Notes: generated from the sequence alone by a model not told the origin. A stretch of 64,000 bases of DNA from Methylocystis rosea (GCF_003855495.1 NZ_CP034086.1:186001-250000); one strand, 5' to 3'; positions 1 to 11,484 are shown, numbered from the stretch's first letter. Made by a program: numbers and translations.

Positions 1-1497
1 CAAGGCAAGCGTCAGCCCGCGCAGGCGAATATCGGCGCCGTCCGTCGGAGAGATAATTTGCGTCGCAGACGTCTGCCGGGGGGCCGTATCGATCGCGTGG
101 TCAAAGGACGTCAGCCGGTCGAGCACGGACTTAAAATTGGCGAGAGAGGTGTAATAGTTGATGAAGAAGGTCAGCGCGCTCTCCACCCGCCCGAAGGCGC
201 TCGCCGTCTGCGTCATGACGCCGAGCGTAATGCGCCCGGCGAAATAGAATGGCGCCGTGATCACGTAAGGAATGATCGGCGACAACTGTCCGTAGGTGGA
301 GGTGAACGCCATCAGCTGCTTGCGCTTCTGTACGATCGCCAGATAGTTGACGATAATGCCGGCGAACCGCCGCAGCAGCGAACCGCGCTCGGCGGGCTCG
401 CCGCCAAGCAGGGCGATCTGCTCGCTGTATTCGCGCATTCGCGCCAGGGAAAAGCGGAAATCCGCCTCGCGTCTCTGCCGATCGAAGTAGAGCCCGGTAA
501 GAGAGCGGCCGATAAGATGCGTCACCAGCGTTCCCACCAACGCATAGAGCAGCACAACCCAGAACAGGAAACCGGGAATATAAATGTCAGTTCCGGGCAG
601 CGGATAATTGCCCGACAAATCCCACAGCACATAGGCGAAGGAGACAAGCGAGCTCAAGGTGGCGATCAGCAGAATTGAATAGGAGTAGACGCCATAGCCT
701 TCCTCCCCGCCGCTGATGAAGCGATTGACGTCCTCGGCGATGCGCTGGTCCGGATTGTCAGCGCCGCTCCCGGCGAGCGCCATGCCGTAATGCGTATGCG
801 CGCCGAGCCAGCGCTCGATATAGTGCTCCGTCAGCCAGCGACGCCAGCGGATGATCAGCATCGACTGCAGAACGAATTCGATGATCACCGAGGCGACGTA
901 AACGAACGCCCATGGCGTGAACACGTAAAGAAGCTGCCGCCAGAATTCCCCGGCGTTTTTCTCCTGAATGGCGTTGAACCAGTCGCGATTGAAGAAGGAC
1001 AGGCGCACGGTGATGCCGACCTGGCCCTGATTGAGCAGCACCAAGACGACCACCATGGCGATGGCGATCGCGCTCTCTCGCGCCGCAAAGGGTTGGAATG
1101 GCCAGACGCGCCCTTCGCCACGGTCGCGCGAACTGAAGTAGAGATCGGCGATGCGCGTCATCTCCTGCACGACTGGAATGTGCGAGATCGCGTAAACGAG
1201 GATCGAGAACACCGCCACGGTGAGCGGCATGGTTTCGGGCGGCGCATAGTCTTTCAAAGACTCGGGCCACAGGCCTTCCGCCTGCGCCAGGCCGATGAGC
1301 CCGAACACGATCGTCTCGGTTGAGAAGATGTACGCGAAGATTTTCAGGAAGCTCGACATGTCGGCGGCGCGCCATGTCGTATAGGCGCAGAGCGCCGTCG
1401 CGGCGACGAGAACGAATAGGCTGGAGTCGCCCTTATGGGCGCCGACCAGCGCAGTAAGCGCCGCGAAGATCGCGACCGCCACGCTCAATTTCTGCAT
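1..1497 (-). CDS. ABC transporter permease/ATPase, YddA/SbmA-BacA-like (partial)
   Basis: Reading on the minus strand from an ATG at 1497 (preceded by AAGGTG) gives 499 codons that run off the left edge. The N-terminus is strongly hydrophobic with several membrane segments. A region containing NPDQRIAEDVNRF, characteristic of the ABC_membrane_2/SbmA-BacA fold, follows near the middle. The last residues visible, ISPTDGADIRLRGLTLAL, look like the start of a nucleotide-binding domain, so this is probably a full permease-ATPase of the COG4178 type rather than an ATPase-less SbmA. Such proteins move peptides or other amphipathic compounds across the inner membrane. Walker motifs lie outside the window, so the ATPase is inferred. 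Confidence 0.85.
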   Translation of the reverse strand, partial: MQKLSVAVAIFAALTALVGAHKGDSSLFVLVAATALCAYTTWRAADMSSFLKIFAYIFSTETIVFGLIGLAQAEGLWPESLKDYAPPETMPLTVAVFSILVYAISHIPVVQEMTRIADLYFSSRDRGEGRVWPFQPFAARESAIAIAMVVVLVLLNQGQVGITVRLSFFNRDWFNAIQEKNAGEFWRQLLYVFTPWAFVYVASVIIEFVLQSMLIIRWRRWLTEHYIERWLGAHTHYGMALAGSGADNPDQRIAEDVNRFISGGEEGYGVYSYSILLIATLSSLVSFAYVLWDLSGNYPLPGTDIYIPGFLFWVVLLYALVGTLVTHLIGRSLTGLYFDRQRREADFRFSLARMREYSEQIALLGGEPAERGSLLRRFAGIIVNYLAIVQKRKQLMAFTSTYGQLSPIIPYVITAPFYFAGRITLGVMTQTASAFGRVESALTFFINYYTSLANFKSVLDRLTSFDHAIDTAPRQTSATQIISPTDGADIRLRGLTLAL

Positions 1498-1579
1498 CTT
1501 TCACCTTGGATATGAGAAGCCGCTCGGCTCGCCGCGACCGTGTCGCCGGCGATTGCCGTCTAGCCCCATGATAGAGGAG

Positions 1580-1912
1580 TCAGTCCTCTTCAGGAATGAC
1601 CGCGTCGCCATTGACATGCGCGACAAGCACGGGCGAGGCCTTAAAGGTCAACACACGGCGCGATGTTATCGTGGCCTCGACGCCGGTTTTGGGATTGCGC
1701 CCGATGCGCTCACGCTTGGCGCGAACGTTAAACGTCCCGAAAGAACGCAATTTTACGGATTCGCCGCGCAGCAAAGCTTCGCTGATCTCGTCAAAAGTCG
1801 CGTCCAAGATCTTGCGAGCTTCGGCGCGGGACAACGATGGACAGCAGCCATACACGGCCTCTCGCAGCGCCGCCCGCGTTAAGGTGCTGCCTGGAGCGGT
1901 TCTCCTTACCAT
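1580..1912 (-). CDS. ihfA: Integration host factor alpha subunit / HU-family DNA-binding protein
   Basis: 110 residues, the normal size for IHF/HU. It contains the family signature GRNPKTGVEATITSRRVLTF, the beta-arm that bends DNA, and a preceding helical region with LRSFGTFNVRAKRERIGRNP. IHF alpha pairs with IHF beta to introduce sharp bends at regulatory sites and replication or recombination loci. An upstream extension of 50 codons is open, but the family begins at MVRRTAPGSTLTRAALREAV, so the ATG at 1912 was chosen. The gene stands alone here, without pheT or a MerR regulator beside it, so a second HU-like paralogue cannot be excluded. Confidence 0.85.
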   Translation of the reverse strand: MVRRTAPGSTLTRAALREAVYGCCPSLSRAEARKILDATFDEISEALLRGESVKLRSFGTFNVRAKRERIGRNPKTGVEATITSRRVLTFKASPVLVAHVNGDAVIPEED

Positions 1913-2123
1913 GCGAAAAGAGCGCCCAATGATCGTTCTGTCGGGACTGGGCTGAACACAACTCCCCCTCGAAGCTTCTGGCAATGGCAACATGGCAATA
2001 AATGGGCGCTGCGCCCGTGGCCGCATAGTACGCATAAACGACCGATATGCAAGGGCGATCACGTGTTCTACGTCCCGACCAAACGATCGAACTCTGACCT
2101 GCGGGCAGGCGATCGCGGAACCC

Positions 2124-2948
2124 TCAAACGGCCAATTTCACCTTGTGCTGCGCCACCGGGATCATGGCGCGTATTTTACGAATGCGGTCGACGTCCACAT
2201 AGGACGATACGAGGCCCGGCCCCTCGGAAGCCTTCGCGACGACTTGGCCCCACGGGTCGGCGATCAGAGAATTGCCGTACGTAAAGCGCGTCTCATGCCC
2301 GGCCTTATGCGCGCCCGTCTGCGCCGGCGCGCAGAGATAGGCCTGCATTTCGATCGCGCGCGCGCGGCACAGCACTTCCCAGTGGTCCTTGCCGGTGACC
2401 AGCGTGAACGCCGCCGGCAGCGCGACGATATCCGCGCCCTTATCCGCGAGCGCCTGGAAGAGATATGAAAAGCGAAGGTCGTAGCAGATCGCGCAGCCGA
2501 CGGTGACGCCCTCGCAATCATAGGTGACGACGGAGTCGCCCGGCTTAAACGCGGCGCTCTCGTGATATTTGGCGCCGTCCGGCGCCGTGATGTCGAACAT
2601 GTGGATCTTGCGGTAGCGCGCCACCTCCTCGCCCTCGCGGTTGAAGGCGACGCTGGTGTTGTGCAACCGCTCCTCGCCAGGCGCTTTTTCAAGAATGGAC
2701 CCGGCGTGGATGAAGACCTTGTGCTCGCGCGCGAGCGTCTGGCACATTTCATAAGCGGGGCCGCCCGGAAGCTCCTCGGCGGCCGCCATCTTCTCGGCGC
2801 GCGAGCCGCCGATGAAATCGAAGACCTCAGGCAGACAAATCCAGTCGGGACGCTCCTGAACCACGGCGCGCTCGATCAAAGCGCGGGCGTTGGCGAGGTT
2901 CAAGGCCTTATCGCCAACGGAATTCATCTGAACCAGAGTAACCTTCAT
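2124..2948 (-). CDS. Carbon-nitrogen hydrolase (nitrilase superfamily, Nit-type amidase)
   Basis: 274 residues with the nitrilase catalytic triad: Glu41 (LPEVFDF), Lys114 (RKIHMFD) and Cys155 (CAICYDLRF). The C-terminal region (TGKDHWEVLCRARAIEMQ, APAQTGAH, DPWGQVVA) is typical of the Nit1/Nit2 branch, whose members hydrolyse deaminated glutathione or alpha-keto acid amides such as alpha-ketoglutaramate in metabolite repair. The start at MKVTLVQMNS fits the family; 13 more codons are open upstream but have no homology. It is a stand-alone cytosolic enzyme between ihfA and the TetR gene. The exact substrate cannot be read from the sequence. Confidence 0.88.
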   Translation of the reverse strand: MKVTLVQMNSVGDKALNLANARALIERAVVQERPDWICLPEVFDFIGGSRAEKMAAAEELPGGPAYEMCQTLAREHKVFIHAGSILEKAPGEERLHNTSVAFNREGEEVARYRKIHMFDITAPDGAKYHESAAFKPGDSVVTYDCEGVTVGCAICYDLRFSYLFQALADKGADIVALPAAFTLVTGKDHWEVLCRARAIEMQAYLCAPAQTGAHKAGHETRFTYGNSLIADPWGQVVAKASEGPGLVSSYVDVDRIRKIRAMIPVAQHKVKLAV

Positions 2949-3060
2949 CGACCGCCCGATTGTTTCGCTGTTGCTCCCGCGACCCAAAGTCGCATCCTAA
3001 CGAATAGCGCCGCTCATTCATTATACGTCGCTGGCGCCGAAGGTATAGGTCGAATCGCGC

Positions 3061-3699
3061 TTAGCGCAACGTCGTCGATCGGTTGGGGCAAAAGCCGGCG
3101 CGCAACGCTGCAATGCAAAATTCGACCATTTGCGCGCTGGTCGGCGTTGGGCGATCGGCGCATTCCACCATCAGCCGCGGGTGGCAGTAGCGAATACAGG
3201 CGGCATGCACCAGCCGCGCCGCGAGCTGCGCATCGCCCTTAGCAAAATCTCCGCTCTCCATGCCGGAGCGAATGACGTCCTCGAGCGCGGCGTCGATACG
3301 GTCGATGTGATCCGAGATGATCGGCCAATTCTCATCGAGCGCCGCTTCCACCATGTCGTGCAGTTTGCGGTCGGCGACGTAGCGCTCGGCGTTCATCGCC
3401 TCATTGGACAGGACGAGCGCGCGCAGCCGCTGCTCCGCCGAGCCTGGCCCATGCGCGATGCTCTGCGCCGACTGCTCGACTTCGTTCATCAGATGGCGCG
3501 CGACAGCGGCGTTGATTTCCGATTTGGCGCCAAAGAAGCGATAGACGTTCGCCGGCGACATCCGCAATTCGCGGGCGATATCGGCGACCGTGGTCTTTTG
3601 GAAGCCGATCTCGCGGAAGAGCCGCTCTGCGGTGGCGATGATTCTCGCGCGCTGCTCGGTCTCGCGCGCGTTCTGCGCGCTAGCCCCCATCACGCTCAT
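3061..3699 (-). CDS. TetR/AcrR family transcriptional regulator of the RND pump
   Basis: 212 residues. An N-terminal TetR helix-turn-helix lies at roughly residues 15-60 (RIIATAERLFREIGFQKTTV, then DIARELRMSPANVYRFFGAK), followed by a helical ligand-binding domain. Its ATG overlaps the stop of the RND pump gene (ATGA, 3696-3699), so it is the last gene of the adaptor-pump-regulator operon. By analogy with AcrR-type regulators it probably represses this operon and is relieved by a pump substrate. A perfect inverted repeat over the operon promoter (7973-7996) is a plausible binding site. A longer in-frame reading upstream of this ATG runs antisense-like through the pump gene and is not real. 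Confidence 0.9.
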   Translation of the reverse strand: MSVMGASAQNARETEQRARIIATAERLFREIGFQKTTVADIARELRMSPANVYRFFGAKSEINAAVARHLMNEVEQSAQSIAHGPGSAEQRLRALVLSNEAMNAERYVADRKLHDMVEAALDENWPIISDHIDRIDAALEDVIRSGMESGDFAKGDAQLAARLVHAACIRYCHPRLMVECADRPTPTSAQMVEFCIAALRAGFCPNRSTTLR

Positions 3700-6600
3700 T
3701 CGGCCGCTCCCCTCGCAAGCCCGTCGGCTAGAGTCTGGGCCCGCGCGCCCTTGGCTTCGGCCAATCCCTCGCCAAGATGACGGCGGAACCATGTCGCGTA
3801 AAGCGCCGGCAGGAACAGAACGGTGAGAAACGTGGCGACAAAAAGCCCGCCCATGATGGTCAGCGCCATCGGCCCCCAGAAGGCGGAGCCCGACAATGGA
3901 ATCATGGCGAGAATCGCAGCGAGCGCCGTCAGCGCGACGGGACGCACGCGCCGAATCGTCGCGCCGATGATTGCCTCTCGATATTTTTCCCCGCGTTCGA
4001 GATCTTGTCGCACCTGATCGACGAGAATGATCGAATTGCGCATGTCCATGCCCGAGAGCGCGATGAGGCCGAGCAGCGCGACGAAGCCGAACGGCGCGTG
4101 AGCGACATTGAGCGCGAGCGAGGCGCCGATGACGCCGAGCGGCGCGCTCACCATCACGAGCGCGACGCGCGTGAAGTTCTGCAGCTGGAACATCACGATG
4201 GTCAGCATGACAAGGCCGACGAGCGGAAAAACCGCAAAGATCGACGCGTTGCCCTTTTTCGATTCCTCGATCGCGCCGCCGATCTCGATGCGATAGCCCG
4301 GGGGAAGATGCTCGCGAATCTGAGCAAGCTGCGGCCAGATGCGCATCGTCGCATCCGGCGCCTGCACGCCGTCCTTGACGCCGGAGCGCACCGTGATGCT
4401 CATGTCGCGATTGCGCCGCCAAAATATCGGCTCTTCGTGGTCGTAGACGATCTTCGCGACCTGCGAGACCGTCACCGCCTTGCCGTCGCGCGCATAGATC
4501 ACCATGTCGCCGATCCTCGAGAGATCGCCGCGCTCCTGAGGAATGGCGCGCGCGACCACTTCGACCTGATCGATCCCGTCGCGCAATGTCGTGATCGTCA
4601 CGCCGGAAATCGCCAGACGCAGCCTGTTCGACACATCCTGCGGCGTCAGCCCGAGGAGCCGCGCGCGATCCTGGTCGATGACCAGCCGCACGCGCGGCGT
4701 CTGCTCGTTCCAGTTGAGATGCGGATCGTCGACGCCCTCGTCGCCGCGCATCACGTCGCGCACTTGATAGGCGATGGCGCGGACGGTCGCCGGATCGGAG
4801 CCGACCACGCGAAACTGCACGGGAAATCCCACCGGCGGCCCGTAATAGAAGCGATCGACGCGCGCGCGCGCCTGCGGCAAAGCGCCGTTGGCGATGGCGG
4901 TCTCCAGCTTCTTCTTCAATCGCTCGCGCGCCGCGATGTCCTTGGCGACGATGACGATCTCGGAATAGGCTTCATTCGGGAGCTGCGGATTGAGGCCGAG
5001 CCAGAACCGAGGCGGCCCCTGTCCGACATAGCTCGTGTAGAGGGCGGCATCCGGATCGTCCTTGAGGAGCGCCTCAGCCTGTTTCGCGGCCTCGAGCGAA
5101 GCGCCGATGGACGAGCCTTCGGGAAGTCGCAACTGGAGGAAGAGCTCCAGGCGCTCTGCATAGGGGAAGAACTGCTTCGGCACGACGAAGAAGCCGAAGA
5201 CGGCGAGCGCGAAAACGCCGACCACGCCGGCGATCACCACGCCGCGATAGTCGACCGCCCAAGTGACGACGGCGCGCAGCCAGCGATAAAAGGGCGTCCG
5301 ATAGATCTCGTCCGGATCGCGATGCGGATGCAGCTTGGCGAAATCGGGAAGCAGCTTCACGCCGAGATAGGGCGTAAACATCACCGCGACAAACCATGAC
5401 GCGATCAGCGCGAGGAGCAACACCCAGAACATCGAACCCGTATATTCGCCGACTCCGGAATTGGCGAAGCCGACCGGCAGGAAGCCCGCGGCGGTCACGA
5501 GCGTCCCCGTGAGCATCGGAAAGGCCGTCGACTCCCAGGCGAAGGTCGCAGCTTTGATCCGATTGAAGCCCTGCTCCATCTTCACCATCATCATCTCGAC
5601 CGCGATGATCGCGTCATCGACAAGAAGGCCGAGCGCAATGATCAGCGCGCCAAGCGAGATGCGCTGGAGATCGATGCCGAGCGGCCCCATGAAGATAAAA
5701 ACGATGGCGAGCACCAAAGGCACGGAGAGCGCGACGACGATGCCGGTGCGGAAGCCGAGCGAGAGAAAGCTCACGCCGAGCACGATCACCAGAGCCTCGA
5801 GGAACGAACGCGTGAATTCGCCGATCGCCTCCTCGACGACCTTCGGCTGATCGGCGATCTGATCGATATCGACCCCGACCGGCGTTTTGTCGCGTATCTC
5901 CTGGACCGCTGCGCCAACGTTCTCGCCAAATTTGAGTACGTTGGCGCCCTTTCCCATAACGACGCCGACGACGATCGCCGGCTGGCCCTTGAAGCGCGCG
6001 AGAAAACTCGGCGGGTCTTCGAAGCCGGCGTAGACATTGGCGATGTCGCCGAGGCGGATCACCTTGCCATTCGCTTCGATCGGAATCGCGGCGATCGCGT
6101 CGGCGCCCTTGAGATCGCTCGTCACCTGAACCCGCACGCGGTTCGACGAGGTCTCGAACACGCCGGCGCCATTGATGGCGTTCTGCTTGGAGAGCGAATC
6201 GAAGACGGCCTGAGGCTGGATCGCCAGGCTCGCGAGCTTCGCCTCGCTGAATTCGACAAAGATGCGGCGTCCCTGATCGCCATAGACGTCGACTTTGATC
6301 GCGTCCTGCACGGCGAGCAGTCGTTGGCGCAGCGTCTGGACCACCTTGTCGAGGACATGATAGTCGGCGCCGTCGCCGGTCACCGCATACATCACCGTGT
6401 CGACGTCGCCATATTCGTCGTTCACTTGCGGGCCGCGCACGCCGGCGGGCAGCGTCGGCGCGATGTCGTCGAGCTTTTTGCGTAACTGATAGAAGAGCTG
6501 CGGCACGTCCTTTGGCGGAGTCGTGTCCTTGAAGGTCACCTGCATCGCCAGAAAGCCGGGCTTGGTGTAGCTCTCGATCTTGTCGAGGAACGGCAGCTCC

Positions 6601-6824
6601 TGAAGCTTCTTCTCCATCAGATCCGCGACCTGATCGCGTATCTCGGTAGCCGTCGCGCCTGGCCATGAGGCCGTCACCACGGCGACCTTGATGGTGAATG
6701 ACGGATCCTCGGCGCGTCCCAGCCGCATGTAAGAATAGACGCCGGTCAGACTGATCGCGATCATCAGAAACAGCATCAGCGTCGGCCGTTGGACGGCCCA
6801 GCGCGAAAGGTTTACGCCAGCCAT
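3696..6824 (-). CDS. RND efflux pump inner-membrane permease (HAE1/AcrB-like)
   Basis: 1042 residues, the full length of an RND multidrug permease. The N-terminal membrane helix (residues about 12-35) is followed by a large periplasmic porter domain. A second cluster of helices includes the proton-relay motif LVDDAIIAVE at 401-410 with Asp403 and Asp404. A second periplasmic half and closing helices follow. The paired acidic residues in helix 4 point to a proton-driven hydrophobe or drug exporter (HAE1) rather than a heavy-metal pump. It sits 10 bases after the periplasmic adaptor gene and overlaps the TetR gene by 4 bases. No outer-membrane TolC-type factor is encoded nearby, so a shared channel is presumably used. 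Confidence 0.93.
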   Translation of the reverse strand: MAGVNLSRWAVQRPTLMLFLMIAISLTGVYSYMRLGRAEDPSFTIKVAVVTASWPGATATEIRDQVADLMEKKLQELPFLDKIESYTKPGFLAMQVTFKDTTPPKDVPQLFYQLRKKLDDIAPTLPAGVRGPQVNDEYGDVDTVMYAVTGDGADYHVLDKVVQTLRQRLLAVQDAIKVDVYGDQGRRIFVEFSEAKLASLAIQPQAVFDSLSKQNAINGAGVFETSSNRVRVQVTSDLKGADAIAAIPIEANGKVIRLGDIANVYAGFEDPPSFLARFKGQPAIVVGVVMGKGANVLKFGENVGAAVQEIRDKTPVGVDIDQIADQPKVVEEAIGEFTRSFLEALVIVLGVSFLSLGFRTGIVVALSVPLVLAIVFIFMGPLGIDLQRISLGALIIALGLLVDDAIIAVEMMMVKMEQGFNRIKAATFAWESTAFPMLTGTLVTAAGFLPVGFANSGVGEYTGSMFWVLLLALIASWFVAVMFTPYLGVKLLPDFAKLHPHRDPDEIYRTPFYRWLRAVVTWAVDYRGVVIAGVVGVFALAVFGFFVVPKQFFPYAERLELFLQLRLPEGSSIGASLEAAKQAEALLKDDPDAALYTSYVGQGPPRFWLGLNPQLPNEAYSEIVIVAKDIAARERLKKKLETAIANGALPQARARVDRFYYGPPVGFPVQFRVVGSDPATVRAIAYQVRDVMRGDEGVDDPHLNWNEQTPRVRLVIDQDRARLLGLTPQDVSNRLRLAISGVTITTLRDGIDQVEVVARAIPQERGDLSRIGDMVIYARDGKAVTVSQVAKIVYDHEEPIFWRRNRDMSITVRSGVKDGVQAPDATMRIWPQLAQIREHLPPGYRIEIGGAIEESKKGNASIFAVFPLVGLVMLTIVMFQLQNFTRVALVMVSAPLGVIGASLALNVAHAPFGFVALLGLIALSGMDMRNSIILVDQVRQDLERGEKYREAIIGATIRRVRPVALTALAAILAMIPLSGSAFWGPMALTIMGGLFVATFLTVLFLPALYATWFRRHLGEGLAEAKGARAQTLADGLARGAAE

Positions 6825-6834
6825 GGCCAGACCC

Positions 6835-7932
6835 TCAAAGCGATTGCCGCGAGATCACGCGGACTTTTGTATTGGGATCGAGCTTGTGGACGCCGAGAAC
6901 GACGATGTTGTCGCCGTCCTTGACGCCGCCAGCGACAAGCGCGGCGTCGGCTTCGAGGCGCACCAAGGTGACGGGAATGAGCTGCAAGTTCCCCTCGCCG
7001 TCCACTTTCCAGAGCGAGGGTCCGGAGCCCTGATTGTAGATCGCCGAGAGCGGCACGCTGACGACGGGCTGCGCATCCGAAGCGGAAATGTGCAGCGTCG
7101 CGCTCATTCCGAGCGCGACGGCGGCGTCCGGATTGAGGATAGAGAAGCGCGCCGAGAAAGTGCGCGTGACCGGATCGGCGGCGGGGCTCAGTTCGCGCAG
7201 CTTGGCGCGATAGACCGCGCCGGGCTTCGACCAGAGCGTCAAGGTCGCCTCGCCCTTTCCAGCGGCTGCGGCGAACGCCTCCGGCAAGGAGACGGCGGCT
7301 TCCAGTTCGCCAGCATGGGCGATGCGCACCGCAGGCTGCCCCGCCGCGACCACTTGCCCGGCATCGACGAGCGTTTGCGTGACGACGCCGTCCGCGCCGG
7401 CGCGCAGCATGGCGTATTCCAGCGCGTGGCGGGAGAGTTCGACCGCGCGTTCGGCCCGTCGGAACCGCCCGCGCGCTTCCTCGCCGCCCGAGCGCGCGCG
7501 ATCGAGCGCCGCCTGGGCGGTCCAGCCCTTGGCGCGCAGTTCGGCGGCGCGCTTTTCATCGGCGACGGCCTGAGTTTGCGCCACCCGCGCCGCGGCGAAT
7601 TCGGCGTCGGACTGCTCCTTCTGCAGCCGCAGATCCTGCTCGTCTAGCGCCGCGATCGGGTCGCCAGCCTTGACCCGCTGGCCAACTTCGACAAAGCGTT
7701 TGACCACCTTCCCGCCGATGCGAAAACCTTGGTCGGACTCGACCCGGGGACGAATGGTGGCGACAAATTCGCGCGATTGAGACTGCGCGGCGTAGCGCGC
7801 CGGCGCGACGAGCACCGGCCGCTCGGAGCGCTCGCTTTCTTCGGCCGACCGTTCGCCCTTGCCGTCACAGCCGGCGAGCGCCGTGGTGAGAACTGCGGCG
7901 AGCGCATAAAGCCTCGAGCGATAGCTGAACAT
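6835..7932 (-). CDS. RND efflux periplasmic adaptor (HlyD/AcrA family lipoprotein)
   Basis: 365 residues. The N-terminus MFSYRSRLYALAAVLTTALAGC is a lipoprotein signal with lipobox LAGC and the lipidated Cys at residue 22. Downstream are the lipoyl half-motif region (FVEVGQRVKAGDPIAALDEQ), an alpha-hairpin of coiled coil around residues 95-150, and the beta-barrel and membrane-proximal domains typical of AcrA/MexA. It is the first gene of the pump operon and would link the RND permease to an outer-membrane channel. The promoter lies just upstream within the 359-base region shared with divergent dnaK. Confidence 0.92.
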   Translation of the reverse strand: MFSYRSRLYALAAVLTTALAGCDGKGERSAEESERSERPVLVAPARYAAQSQSREFVATIRPRVESDQGFRIGGKVVKRFVEVGQRVKAGDPIAALDEQDLRLQKEQSDAEFAAARVAQTQAVADEKRAAELRAKGWTAQAALDRARSGGEEARGRFRRAERAVELSRHALEYAMLRAGADGVVTQTLVDAGQVVAAGQPAVRIAHAGELEAAVSLPEAFAAAAGKGEATLTLWSKPGAVYRAKLRELSPAADPVTRTFSARFSILNPDAAVALGMSATLHISASDAQPVVSVPLSAIYNQGSGPSLWKVDGEGNLQLIPVTLVRLEADAALVAGGVKDGDNIVVLGVHKLDPNTKVRVISRQSL

Positions 7933-7972
7933 TGAACTCCGTCCATTGACGCCAGAGCCGCGTTTGGTTCTT

Positions 7973-8014
7973 CTGACGATTTTTAATAATCGTCAGTCGT
8001 CAGCGATTGGTCAA
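7973..8014 (-). promoter_or_regulatory. Promoter and TetR-type operator of the RND efflux operon
   Basis: On the minus strand TTGACC (8009-8014) and GATTAT (7986-7991) are separated by 17 bases, a reasonable sigma70 promoter. A perfect 8-base inverted repeat, CTGACGAT and ATCGTCAG around an 8-base AT-rich spacer (7973-7996), overlaps the -10 box, and a further CGTCAG follows at 7998-8003. This is the expected position for a TetR-family repressor site, and the operon encodes such a regulator. Binding is inferred from position and symmetry only. Confidence 0.6.
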
Positions 8015-8111
8015 CCGGCAAGAGAAATTTTGTTGAAGCGAAATCTTGTTCCAGGCGCTGGCTAAACCGGCCTGGTCCATGGCTGGACGCGCCGCAGCGC
8101 AGCCCGGACGC

Positions 8112-8140
8112 CTTGTCGCACGGAAATGATTCTTCTATAT
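8112..8140 (+). promoter_or_regulatory. Heat-shock (RpoH-type) promoter of dnaK
   Basis: CTTGTC (8112-8117) and CTATAT (8135-8140) are spaced by 17 bases. This resembles the alphaproteobacterial sigma32 pattern (CTTG, 17-18 bases, CYTATNT-like). It lies about 150 bases upstream of the dnaK start, leaving a long untranslated leader. No CIRCE element is visible. The match is by eye and not tested. Confidence 0.5.
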
Positions 8141-8291
8141 GCGGCCTGCTCTTGCGGCCGGGTGAGCGCAACACAATCTTGGGAGAGCTAAGCGTGAAGG
8201 ATCGCGCGGCGGGCTCATGGCGAGCCGCCGTCCTTCGCCTTTTGAACCGGACCGCTTCGGGGTCCGGCGTTCACCAGCGAAAGGAAACGAT

Positions 8292-10190
<1,899 letters not shown>

Positions 10191-10230
10191 GCCGGGACTG
10201 GCCATAGCCGCTTCGATGCGGTAGCGAAAC

Positions 10231-10260
10231 GGGAACCCGGCGCGAATACGCCGGGTTCCC
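10231..10260 (+). terminator. Hairpin between dnaK and dnaJ (attenuator or partial terminator)
   Basis: A perfect 12-base stem (GGGAACCCGGCG with CGCCGGGTTCCC) closes a 6-base loop. It is followed by TTGCGTTC rather than a clean T run, so it may reduce rather than abolish read-through into dnaJ, or stabilise the dnaK transcript 3' end. Confidence 0.65.
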
Positions 10261-10312
10261 TTGCGTTCATGTGATCGCGGCCAGGCCCGCCGCGCACCAT
10301 CAGAAATCAAGC

Positions 10313-11425
10313 ATGTCCAAACGCGACTATTATGAAGTTCTGGGCGTCAGCCGCACGGTCACGGAAGTCGAATTGAAGATCGCCTTCCGCAAGGCGGCGA
10401 TGCAGTGCCATCCCGATCGGCACCCTGGCGATAAGCAGGCGGAAGCGCGTTTCAAGGAATTGAACGAAGCCTATCAGTGTCTGTGCGACCAGCAGAAGCG
10501 CGCGGCCTATGACCGTTTCGGCCATGCCGCCTTTGAACAGGGCGGCGGCTTCGGCGGAGGCGAAGGCTTCGGCGCCTCCATGGCGGACATTTTCGAGGAT
10601 CTGTTCGGCGATGTGATGGGGCGGCGCAGCCGCTCGGGCGGCCGCGAGCGGGGCTCGGATCTGCGCTACAACATGGAGATCACCCTCGACGAGGCCTATC
10701 ACGGCAAGGCCGCCTCGCTGCAAATCCCGACCTCGGCGACCTGCGAGGCCTGCGCGGGAACAGGCGCGAAAAAAGGCTCCAAACCGAAGACCTGCGCGAC
10801 CTGCGGCGGCATGGGACGCGTGCGCGCCCAGCAGGGTTTTTTCGCGATCGAGCGCACCTGTCCAACCTGCCAGGGGCGCGGCGAGACCATCGATAATCCC
10901 TGCCCCGCTTGCGCTGGCGCCGGGCGCAAGACGATCGAACGCTCGCTGTCCGTCAATGTGCCGCCGGGCGTTGAGGACGGCACGCGCATCAGGCTCGCCG
11001 GCGAAGGCGAGGCGGGCCTGCGCGGCGGTCCGCCCGGCGACCTCTATATCTTCCTGTCGGTGAAGCCTCATCCGTTCTTCCAGCGCGATGGGGCGGATCT
11101 CTATTGCCGCGTGCCGATCTCGATGGTGCGTGCGGCGCTCGGCGGCGAGATCAAGGTCCATGCGCTCGACGGCTCCGAGGTGAAGCTCAAAATTCCCGAG
11201 GGTGCGCAGTCCGGACGCCAGCTCAAAGCCAAAGGCAAGGGCATGCCGGTTCTGCGCGGGCGCGAGCAAGGCGACCTGCATGTGCAGATCAGCGTCGAGA
11301 CGCCGCAAAAGCTGACCAAGCGGCAAAAGGAGCTCCTCGCCGAATTCGAGGAGGAGTCCTCGCACGACACGCATCCCGAGGAGACCGGCTTTTTCGCGCG
11401 GATGAAGGATCTGTTCGGCGGTTAG
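10313..11425 (+). CDS. dnaJ: Chaperone DnaJ (Hsp40)
   Basis: 370 residues. The J domain carries HPD at residues 33-35, followed by a Gly/Phe-rich linker around 77-90. The cysteine-rich zinc domain at 144-204 has all four CxxCxGxG motifs ([32 protein letters not shown]), and the C-terminal client-binding and dimerisation domains follow. It stimulates DnaK ATP hydrolysis and delivers unfolded clients. The ATG at 10313 begins [12 protein letters not shown], the conserved J-domain N-terminus; 14 open codons upstream are not part of the family. Confidence 0.98.
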   Translation: MSKRDYYEVLGVSRTVTEVELKIAFRKAAMQCHPDRHPGDKQAEARFKELNEAYQCLCDQQKRAAYDRFGHAAFEQGGGFGGGEGFGASMADIFEDLFGDVMGRRSRSGGRERGSDLRYNMEITLDEAYHGKAASLQIPTSATCEACAGTGAKKGSKPKTCATCGGMGRVRAQQGFFAIERTCPTCQGRGETIDNPCPACAGAGRKTIERSLSVNVPPGVEDGTRIRLAGEGEAGLRGGPPGDLYIFLSVKPHPFFQRDGADLYCRVPISMVRAALGGEIKVHALDGSEVKLKIPEGAQSGRQLKAKGKGMPVLRGREQGDLHVQISVETPQKLTKRQKELLAEFEEESSHDTHPEETGFFARMKDLFGG

Positions 11426-11484
11426 GCGGCAGAGTTCGATGACGCCGCGTTGTTTTTGACGCGCGCCTCTCCTATCATCGGCCC

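Noticed and set aside
1..1497. SbmA/YddA-like transporter as the RiPP exporter or importer
   Set aside because: It is more than 50 kb from the RiPP locus and has no linking feature; SbmA-type import of thiazole peptides is known in general, but nothing here ties the two.
3777..5399. 540-codon open frame antisense to the RND pump
   Set aside because: Composition is His/Asp/Arg-rich as expected of a shadow frame, while the opposite strand encodes a full, conserved pump.
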